From NCBI RefSeq assembly GCF_000003605.2, contig NW_003114465.1, positions 171,735 through 203,592 on the forward strand: DNA of 31,858 nt. The letters run 5' to 3'. This DNA is from Saccoglossus kowalevskii (lineage: Eukaryota > Hemichordata > Enteropneusta > Harrimaniidae). Below the pieces are notes generated by a model, which made no database searches, was not told where the DNA came from, and worked only from the letters and a program-made list of their open reading frames with translations. The position numbers and the translations under genes are program-made. Of the stretch, positions 1 to 10,200 are shown piece after piece; positions within the stretch are counted from its first letter, which is position 1, and each line of letters starts with the position of its first letter.

Positions 1-2327
1 GTTTCTCACTTGTTTATTTGCATGGGCAACCCTACACACAAAACCAAGTTATCATGCTATGACTTTGTATTATAATATGTTCAGTATAATCCTTGAAATC
101 ATTACCTCATATTTTGGACTTGGACCATTACTAGTATGTTTAACATATCACTAATATTGACAGCATTGTTGATATGAATAGTGTAGGTTGAGAGTATCAC
201 CATACGTGATGCAGCTAGAGATATCAATTCATGACACTCAATATAGATAGCATCAATCTCTCTGTGAATTCTCAATGTCACTTCTGTGCAAATCTGTGAT
301 ATTTACTTAAGTTTAGTCAGCAAAGATTTATACCCTATGATATAGTAGTCGATTCTAATGTGCAGCATCTACACAAGCAAAGAAATATATTTATACCACA
401 CACTTAAACAACAGACCTTATGGACCATTGGAATGCAATGAACATAGTACAGCTAGTACATATTAATTAGTACAGATTAGAATTAACACTGTTTTGTAAT
501 AAATACATCATTGGGAAACATCCACAATAAATGTTTACCAGGTAAAGTATTTCACCAGATATGCACACCAGGTAGTGTTCCTTTCTTCTTTTCTGCTCAC
601 CTTGCTGTCAATTTTATTTTATTTGTAGTTGATAGATGGTAATTCACGGCATGGACATGGAAACTTCTTAGTATTGCCAGATGCAATGTTGATATACTTT
701 ATTACACTATATGTGAACTAATCACATCAATATTAATCTGGTAACACCAAGATCATCTTTGTAGCTTCTATGATTCAACCTGGAATAACCACATTATTGT
801 TTTTTTTTGTTTTTGTTTTTGCCTGTCTGCATGTATAGTAGTTGCAGGCAACCCCTGTTCGAGTAACCCTTGCACTCCACCACAGAACTGTTACTGGACA
901 CCAGACTCATATATATGCATATGAATCTGGAGCATAAGGTATCTAAATGATTAATTGCACACATCCTGCACGTTTAATTTGATTGAATCCTCAACAGCTA
1001 GAGTCACATACCCATATATTGTACAATTTGTATCCATTGGTTTTCAAATTACTGCAAAACATACAGTGCCATATGTATTGTTACAAAATACAGATGCTTG
1101 GATACGTGTATATTATATACACTTTATTACAAATTGTGATGTTCTATATTTCACAGTACATGTATTCATATGTAATATGGTAATTGCTGGTATAATTAGA
1201 GACATTAAAGTATGTGATAATAAAAACTGTTCAAATCAATGTATTACATGAATTAAATATATGCATTTTGTTTTTGTAGTATTGTAAAGTACCTTTCACC
1301 TACCTTAAAAAAGATGAAGAAAAGGACTTCACGCTACGAGGAAAGTATAATTGCAGTTTTCGTTGAGTTCATCACTAATCTAATTGACTAACAATATATA
1401 ATTGAATTAACTGTAGCCTGTAATTACCACAGATCATTCGTACTAGGGAATTATATACTCAATTATTATTTAGAGTCAATAATCTAACGGTGATGTTAGA
1501 TGATTATTTGTAATTCTCAAAAGTCAATCGATTAAATGTGATTCCAATATAGTATAAAAGCAATAATTCTTCTTAATTCATTTATGATCAATATTTAAAT
1601 ATGTATTATATTATTCAAATATAATTACATTTTTAGTGGAAAATATTTATAAGCTGATAATTAGAAAATATATGTACTAACACTTTCAATTAAATTCTTT
1701 GTTTGCTTTTCTGAGTGTTGAATATTTAACATTCAGTTTTTAACATGGTTATTTACATTGACAGTGACATTCCATGCAATATTTTGTTGAACCATGTATC
1801 AGTGGTAATTATGTTAAAATGTTAGTAGACTATATATACAATGGGTTTGACAGTTATAGAATGAATATAGGAGTAATTTATGTTAGAATATTAATTACTG
1901 GCACATTGTGAACATAGACACTCAACAAGCAATATCTTAAAGTTCACGACAGGGAAAATGTGCATCACTACTGTAATGTGAAATTCAAGAGCAGTCACGC
2001 AAATTGTGAGATGAGCCAAAGCAAAATCATGATTATTTCTTTTTTCATGATACATTGTACCTTTTTTGCATAATACGGGCAAATATAACTGCATACTCTT
2101 ATATTATAAATCAACACTATCAGAATTAGACGTTTTTATGACATATAGTTTTACATTATCACACGACAATGTAAACCTCTATTGGCAACATTTATTTTAA
2201 CAGAAATTTAGTTTGGTTTGTTTAATTCTGATGGTGGTGATTTATAACAATAATGGATGTCCTACAATGTCATATTGAATTTGGAGACGCGATAATGTGT
2301 TCGGCTTCACTTCAAGTATTATCTAGC

Positions 2328-2353
2328 CCCCCACATCCAAGACGCTGTGGGGG
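2328..2353. repeat. GC-rich hairpin
   Basis: CCCCCACA (2328-2335) and TGTGGGGG (2346-2353) form a perfect 8-bp stem with a 10-base loop in otherwise AT-rich DNA. It resembles a transcript-end or element-tip hairpin, but no gene end is next to it. Confidence 0.5.
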
Positions 2354-2370
2354 ATTCATTATTTTAATAA

Positions 2371-2391
2371 ATCTTTGATACTATCAAAGAT
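2371..2391. repeat. AT-rich hairpin
   Basis: ATCTTTGAT (2371-2379) and ATCAAAGAT (2383-2391) form a perfect 9-bp stem with a 3-base loop, 17 bases right of the GC hairpin. Confidence 0.5.
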
Positions 2392-3870
2392 ATTTTGAAT
2401 AAATTATTTTTGTTAATTGTATTGATTTAATGAATTCTGGTAATGTGAAACAAAATGTGCACCACATTATATTATCATATTCTATGTATAGTTTATAACG
2501 CGTAATAAATCTTCTACAGAGTTGTAAAAGAAGACACACAAAGTATATTCCTATGTTATTTAGTAGATGTTAACAATTGTAACTTTTAGTACTTGTGTGT
2601 TATTGTTCTAATCTTAATAAAAATCTTTAATAAAATGTTCTAATGATTTAATTTCTTTATTGAATATATCCTAATGTGCTTAAACATTGTGAAAGTGCAA
2701 AATGAAAACGACATGGGAGATGGTAATTTCAATGATACGGCTTGCAATCAATCAATATATTGACCATATTTCGTGAGGAAAAATGTTTAATGGTTAATAT
2801 TCATTGACATTTTACTGTTTTGAAACTATCACAAATCTGTTTCATTAACATTGTTGGTGTAATGTTATGCTCATTAATGTCAACCACCGACCACTAAGTG
2901 TCCAATTAAACTGTATCTATGCAGGAAGTGATTTTCTGGAATTGGTAAACATAGCTTTGTTTCCAGTGCTCACAATATTGTCAAGCACGTCATCAAAACT
3001 GGCGGTGCTCTGCAAGGGACATGCGGAACTGAACAACTAGGAGAAAAGAATCTGACAATGTTTTAGACAACATTGAATATTTCAAATGCTCAAGTAAGGC
3101 TTTTAATGGATACAAAATAAGCCACAGGATTATTGAATTACTGCACACAAGTAATTTTTTTGGGCCTTCGTCCGTCAATGGATCTGTTGTAGCCACAAGT
3201 TCCGTTTTAAATAATATAAAGTTTTTCAACATCAACGTTGAGGAGTTTTCATATCTTTTGACCTGAAAGACCAATTAGCTCCATAATTTGGGTTTATATG
3301 TTTTTAAAATTTTCTTTTTCATGATATTATACTCTATCAACCACGTCTTTTACGACCCTGATTAAAAGTACGTTTTTATTGATCTGAAGCTAAGAATAAC
3401 TTGTCATATATCAGCATATGTGAGCCAGAATATATACTACATGTATACTGTTTTACATGGCTAGCATTTATGGTCAACATTCATCAAGAGTTGGATGGAC
3501 ATGTCACTAGCAACCAAGCCAAAGCCCATACAACTAATCCGAATACATTTTTCAACATAATTACCACTGTAACGTGGATAAAAGATACATTATTGATTAT
3601 GCCACGAGCAACCATAGAAACGTTCATATCCACGTGGTTTAACATTATATAGCCTGTAAGCCGATCCTTTCTGTTTGAGACCACATATCCTTGTAAGATT
3701 TGCAGTTGGACAACCTGACTAACTTGAATAAAAAAATACATGCTGTCTGGATACAATTTAAAATTGTGTTGTACAATAAGCGTCTTGCGATCGTGTTTAT
3801 GGCACTTTCCTCAACCTCGATATGTGCAATTGACTTTTAATGTTAGTGAATTATTTCTGATCACACGGAA

Positions 3871-3895
3871 AACAAAATATTAAACTGGTATACAT
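3871..3895 (-). repeat. 3' flank block shared by the two paralogues (copy A)
   Basis: A 25-base block matches 16380-16404 at 24 of 25 positions by eye. Both lie about 180-215 bases after the stop codon, so the duplicated unit reached at least this far on the 3' side. Confidence 0.6.
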
Positions 3896-3899
3896 TTGT

Positions 3900-3905
3900 T
3901 TTATT
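3900..3905 (-). terminator. Candidate polyadenylation signal of gene A
   Basis: AATAAA on the minus strand (TTTATT on plus), about 175 bases after the gene A stop. Position is plausible. In AT-rich DNA the hexamer is common, so this is tentative. Confidence 0.35.
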
Positions 3906-4078
3906 CAACTCGAACTAAAGCTATAGACAATTAATTTTCTAGACATTCATGGTCATACAATTTTGCTTCGATATTTTCTACTTAAGTGCTGTATCAACCA
4001 TACATAGTATTAACCATTATTATACACATTTCCATCGAAACATGCATCAGTCTACCGTCCATTTCCCTCCAGAATATA

Positions 4079-4230
4079 TTATCGTTTGCGCTTTTTCACT
4101 GGAATGTTATGTAATTTCCACTTGACAATATCGCGTAGTGGTATTGTCGTTAATGGAGGATTTTCAAATCGCGAGTGCTGTTTCACAATGTCTGAAAATG
4201 TTGATTTAGCGGTCAGGAATACAGATGAAC
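4079..4230 (-). CDS. Gene A exon 6: C-terminus and stop
   Basis: Acceptor ATTTTAG|GT completes the arginine codon of ICSR. It encodes SSVFLTAKSTFSDIVKQHSR, then a tail ending PVKKRKR and a TAA stop at 4079-4081. The S-T-F-S after a F-L-x-A motif fits the end of O-fucosyltransferase domains. The same intron position and phase occur in gene B exon 6. Confidence 0.78.
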
Positions 4231-7200
4231 CTAAAATATAAATAAATGCATGTTAGATTCACGGGAGTCGCTTATTTGATCTATTTAATTATCTCAACTA
4301 TTTATACATATGTCACCTTTACCAAAATAGGTGAATTTCCTTTTGATTGTACATCTGTAATTTGCAGTCCACAAATTCAATTTTTTTTTATATCAGCAAT
4401 TGACTAGTGAAATATTTTCAACATTAAACTAATCACGTTTGGGCATCTATCTACCAAATTTCATTAAAATAGTTAATCGTGCATATTACAGAAATTAGGT
4501 AATTAATATGCACTGATTTCAACTAAAATAATCTGATTTGTGCATGTCCCGGGCCAAGTTTATTTAGAATATGATGATTAATTCTTTCAGAAATCGGTAG
4601 AAAAAAACGAAAATTATATTATTATTATGCAAAATAGGTTAGTTATTATGGATATATAAAACTAATGTGGCCGTCGCATTATCTAAGAACTTTTATGTAT
4701 CAGAATTCATTGAAACAAGAAGATTAATACTTGTTATATCAATGGAAAGCTGAAAACAGACACAGTATTATGCAGATTAATTAATATGGGCAGATTTTAA
4801 CGTAAAACTAATCAGGACTGTGCACTGTCTTAGAGCATCTATGTACCAAGTTTCATTAAAATGTGATTATTAGTACTTGAGATATCAGTGGAAAAGCGCT
4901 GAATTTACATGAGAGTGACATAAAGATTTACAGTGGAAAGTTATCATGAACAATGCATTGCATGTATCTGTGGGGTTAGTGCATGAGTTCGAAATTCGAA
5001 TTCAGCTTGAACTGCTATTCCCTCTCCCATGTGGGAAAGCTTCTGTCCCATTCATTTCTGTGTATTGTGCGATGTTAGTTATCTAACCGTTTCGTGGTGT
5101 CCTTGTTTTTTTAAGTTCCTACGACGCCTCTTATCGTATTCTTTACCAGCGTGCCATTGTGTTGGCAGATATACTCAAACCACTGCAGTTTTCTTAACTT
5201 AATTGTATTTAATTATATTTACATTAGTAAACACGAATGGGCGAAATGTTGTAAGACACACATTATATAAGGAATTGTTCCGGATTGTTCTCTTATGCCT
5301 AGAATTTAAATTTTAACAGAAAACAATAAATTTTATCAATTATAGATTATTTTAAGTGCCTGGCGAGATCTCGCGTGATTCAGCAAATGAGCGTGTCACA
5401 TGCCTCATGACGACATGCACCTGGCAGACAGTGAAAACTGTATCTCTCGCATAGTTATTGCATGGACGATATACCAATCCCAATAATTACCATGGTACAT
5501 GTATCGCAGAGTGATCATCTATTTTAACAACAATAATGTAAACGGTATGATTCATTATGTTACAGAAAAAGGGATATTGCCACAGTTTCAAAAGCAAAAA
5601 TCTTCAAATCCGACATTATTCTTAATATTTGTTGAAAATATATTATTATTCAAACAAAGTTGATTCTGAAAAAATAGCAGAAGCCGGAAATCCACTATTG
5701 TTATGTTATGTCACTTACGCTCGTCACTCTCCTGTAATACAGAATAAATAATCAAATCAATACAGCTAGTCTGCATATCAATGCTGGATTGTACGAGTGA
5801 GGTAGGTTACGCAATCCGACTTAACTGATTAATTATCTCATTCATTAAAGCAATGTAACGAGCACATGTGTTATAAATTCATAAATATGTATCTGTGATG
5901 TAACCACAGTCCGGGTGCATTTCGTGGTATGTATTGCACGGACTAATAACTAATACACACACAGAGTGTAAATTAGATTTATTTTGGGTGTGATAACAAA
6001 TATTCCTAAAATGTTATAACTTAATAAATCACATTCATGCGTTATAGCAGGCTTGGAAGTAAATATAATATTTTAACAGTATGTTCATGTTTTACTATAA
6101 ACGTCTTACAAACTTGGCAGGATGGTCACACATTCACTCTAATAAGATGGTAAAATCTGGGCGAATATTGGTCAAACTTAGGCAGTAAATCGTCATTTAC
6201 ACTCGACTTCATCGGTTAAAATAGCGGTTCTAAAACACCACTATAGAAGTCTATTGTCTGTGTGTCTGTTCACAATTTGATAGGCTGGTCACACCTGCAC
6301 CATAGTTATGTGGAATAATTTGAAACAGAAATTCTATCCTATCATTATCATTTAGCGGAGCGGCAACTACTGACTTGTCATTATTGTTTTATCTTCACTA
6401 GACAACTGGATACTCAGTAAGTATATGCAGAACATATATTCTATCATTGGTAATCCCTTAATATGTTGTTATATTTAATACTTACGACTGCAGATTTCTT
6501 GCTCCAAAAGTGCAACATGGTAGTTATCTAATCTTATTTCATCTCTCATTTTGATTGGATACGATTTGCTTGTTATATCTTCCCTTGAGACAATTTTGTT
6601 GATATTTGCATGCTTTAATTTCTTTATGATTTCCTGTGTGTACAGCAGTACGTCAATATATAAATAATTTTAAATACACTAACATTTAATGTGAAATAGA
6701 TTGAATGTCAAATGTATATTTGAGATTTCTCAGATTTATTAGAAAATTCTGCATAAATGTAATCTGATGTTACTATTAGTTAAATAACAAAAATGAATAT
6801 ATATCCAGTTTCTCAGTGAATCAAATCATCTGAGAATATTGCATTAAAAAACGCTTACTTACTGAGCTGTAAGGAGGAAAGGCAACATACACACATCTAA
6901 TATTTCTTTCTGTCATAAATTGTTTAACTCCTTCAGCAGTTGAGTCAGCAATTTTGCTAATATTCACCATCAATGGCGAACTTGGGCTACATCGTTTCTC
7001 CGGTATGGCACAACTGCGATTGATGATAATAGTAAAATTTGATTTTACAAAATACGATTCTGATCCATAATGCATAGACCAGCCAATGATTTGCAAATAA
7101 GCGTATTAATAGCACGAACAATTTATGAAAAGTACAACAAGCACGAATCGATTCAGTCCTCGCCGCTGGACGTTAATTTGTTTTCCTTTATTATTATACA

Positions 7201-10200
7201 TCTGTCACCGTAACGTCATAAGTTACATCGTGTTGTTGTATTTTACGGGGAATTTACATCGTACCATATTAGGAAATACGAATTCCAAATATGGAATGAT
7301 TACGCGTGTAAGCGTCCTCTAATAATAAAAACAAACATGGCTGCCACCAAGGTTTGACCGGACTCGAAACATTTTGGATTTTGGCATTCCCAAGATGTAT
7401 CCTTGAAAGGAAGATATGTATAATAATAATGCAGTGGCGGCGGCGGCACAGGGATGGAAAAAATGTTGAGGGGGCGTTGCCCCTACGAAATCAAACTGAA
7501 CCCTTTTGTGTCAGCATAATGTGCACTTCAAAATGCAGGAAATGGGGTTTCAGAGGGTATAGATTTCAAGATTTTTTTAAGGGAGAGCATGCACTGGACC
7601 TCCTAGTAAAGCCGCGTCTTTAGCGCAAAGTTGGTGAGCAGATCTCGCCCCCTCATGCAAAATTCCGTGCCGTCGCCTCTGTAAGGTTATTACGAGGAAA
7701 CCTCAAAGTATGAAACTGTCCACATTAAAGTTTATCTAAGCTTGCTTCAACACTTTAGAGACGACTGTACGTGTATATTTGTAAGCAGAATGACAACAGC
7801 CTCGTTACTACAATAAGAAGGTGTTGCGAAGTTATCTTAAGTTTTTATTATGAAGTATATTCTTGACATTGATAGCATTCATTCATTTGTTTGAAAACTA
7901 TAGATACATAAAGGTCGATGTTTATTTGTCAAAGGCTGTGATCGAACTACCTTGAAAAGTGTGTGTGTTGAAATGTCACCAGTCTGTATTGTAAAGTGTT
8001 GACATCCATTCTGACAATTAAAAAGCACAATCTTCAACAATCAACAAACACGAAACAACTTACAATTACATCGCACTACATAATTATTCAAATCAGTAAT
8101 AGGAAGATGTACGAAACACGCGGTATATATTAATATTTGTCATAAATGGCGGCAGTCGTCGCGCCACACATGCACGAGATATATGGGTCTCATATAAATA
8201 AAGATGGCGACTTTGACTGTTGCTCAGATCATGGTACAAACTGAGACGTTGCAAAGCTTTAATTAGGTATTTTTAGGTGATTTGAAGGAGTCACTTGCGG
8301 CAATTAGTGCAAAGCGCGCCCAGGTCTAACCTCATACTTCCATTAGAAGAGCGCATTTGACTGTGGGAAAATCAATGTTTATCAACAGAAATGTCGCACA
8401 TGCGCAGCGCGACAACCACCGCCCTTTAAAACCACATGCATATGTAACTGTCAAATTAACATGTTGATGGAGGAAATCATGTCACAAATATTCATTTTCA
8501 CAAAACGGTGATATAACAAATTAATTTCAATACAATTTACAATTTCGTCGTGCCACGCACGCGCGAGATATATGCGCCTCATAAAAACAAAGATGGCGAC
8601 ATTGGCTGTTGCGCAGATCAACGAGTACAAACTGAGACGTTACCAAGCTTTAATTGGGTATTTTTTAGGTGATTGGAAGGTATCAAAGGAATCATCGACG
8701 ATAATTAATGTAAGTCAATACTTGTGGTTTTCATTAGAAGAGCGCATTGGATTGTAGGAAAATCAATGTTTATCAACACAACACATGCGCGGCGCGACTA
8801 CTACCGCCCTTTAACTTTAGCTTGTTTTTGGTCATGAATCTATGCGACTGCCCGTGAATAGCTCATATAACAGCAGTCACAGAAAGCTTCACTGAGCCAC
8901 AGATATCCCGGATGTACCATATTTTCGGGAAATTGAAATCATGTAATAAATGATGATAACTCACCCTTCTCCTGATCTATTTCTCCATTGCATAGCAATG
9001 TACGGTTTACCATCACATATTCTTGTTGAAATTTTCATCGCCAATGATCTTATCTCTTCAGTTCGTGTAACATGGAGGTCAACCTGCTGAACGATTTCAT
9101 CAGGCACTTCTACTGAACACCGTCGATCTGGGTCGAACAATGCCAAGCACTGATTCTTGTCAGTTACATTAAATACCAAATCTTTTCCAATTCGGGTCAA
9201 ATGAGAATTTTGGTCTAATGCCGGAAGATTGACGTCATACACTGGTGTAAACAATCTTATCCTACTTGTGTAGAAGCTAAAAATTGTATTCGATGTCGCA
9301 CAACTCCCTGGAAATATAACTTTATCAACTTTTCCATTGCATATATCTTTAAATTGATTGAGTGTGATTAAATTCAATACTTCTTTAATTTTATTTATAT
9401 CAAATGTTTCATTGAGAAATTTTCTACCCTGGAAATCTTCACCTGCTGTCCAATGGTTGAAAAAAAATATTTCAGTCAACGTTGCATTTTCTCTTATAGC
9501 GTATTTCATGGCTCCCTTGAAAAATTTGTATTGGCAATTTGGTCCACCGCCATAGTGTACCGGAATTATATATGAGCCACCTCTGTTGTCGGTATGTTGG
9601 CCATTTACTGGCTGAAAAACAAAAATAAGATAAATATTGATTAATGTGCATGATTGTAGTGGTTTACAGAAATATAAATTTTAAAGCGGGGGAGTCGTCA
9701 CCCACGCATGCGTCAGATGGCCATAGCGTGTTATTGTTTACAAACATGCGTCTACCCATGAGCCTTTGCTTTTTTAGCGTGTGTTGTCATCATAGTTTGC
9801 ACTCAATTCCCGCGCGTGTGCAGGTGATGACCATCACGCTTTAAGAATCACTGCTTCAGGTCACCTACATTTATTATTTTTATCATCGGACTCTTTTGTT
9901 GCAAGCGAACTCTTATAGCTATTGTCAGCGAGAAACTCGACATTAACTTTGCCCACTCGTGTTGAAATTACAGTTTGGCCAAGTTCATTGTGACTATTGA
10001 CAGACTGAAATAAGAAGTCAACCATTCGTGTACTGTATTCGCGCATTCATATCATATTACAACGATATTATGAATCGGAAAACCTCACTGAAGATCTTCA
10101 CCAGTATGAGAATTTGCGCAAAGTATATATCTATATAAATAATATATAAATTATTCAGGACAGTGGCTTTAACATCAGACAAAGCCCTTCTACTAGGACT

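Larger units (their letters stand above)
1..3870. other. AT-rich non-coding stretch, no gene seen
   Basis: No open frame here has recognisable domains, and no GT-AG exon chain was found on either strand. Short frames at 955-1251, 2993-3274 and 3401-3652 look like chance. The only notable structures are the two hairpins at 2328-2353 and 2371-2391. It is the 3' flank of gene A. Confidence 0.6.
7014..8964 (-). other. Gene A intron 3, filled with inverted-repeat elements
   Basis: 1951-bp intron between exons 3 and 4. It holds a 250-bp GC-rich element (7432-7681) and two neighbouring copies of one TTAA MITE family (8144-8429 and about 8545-8814). The reading frame seen across 7354-7623 is inside the 250-bp element and is not a credible gene. 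Confidence 0.55.

Noticed and set aside
955-1251. 98-residue open frame near the left end
   Set aside because: AT-driven composition, no domain, overlapping frame in another phase, no splice context.
2993-3274. 93-residue minus-strand frame, thought of as a transposase fragment
   Set aside because: No recognisable transposase motif and no inverted ends around it.
4970-5010. Possible tRNA-like B box (AGTTCGAAATTC) of a SINE
   Set aside because: No matching A box at the right distance and no SINE tail; the sequence is also a simple AATTCGAATT palindrome.
7354-7623. 89-residue frame on the plus strand
   Set aside because: Lies mostly inside the 250-bp inverted-repeat element in gene A intron 3.
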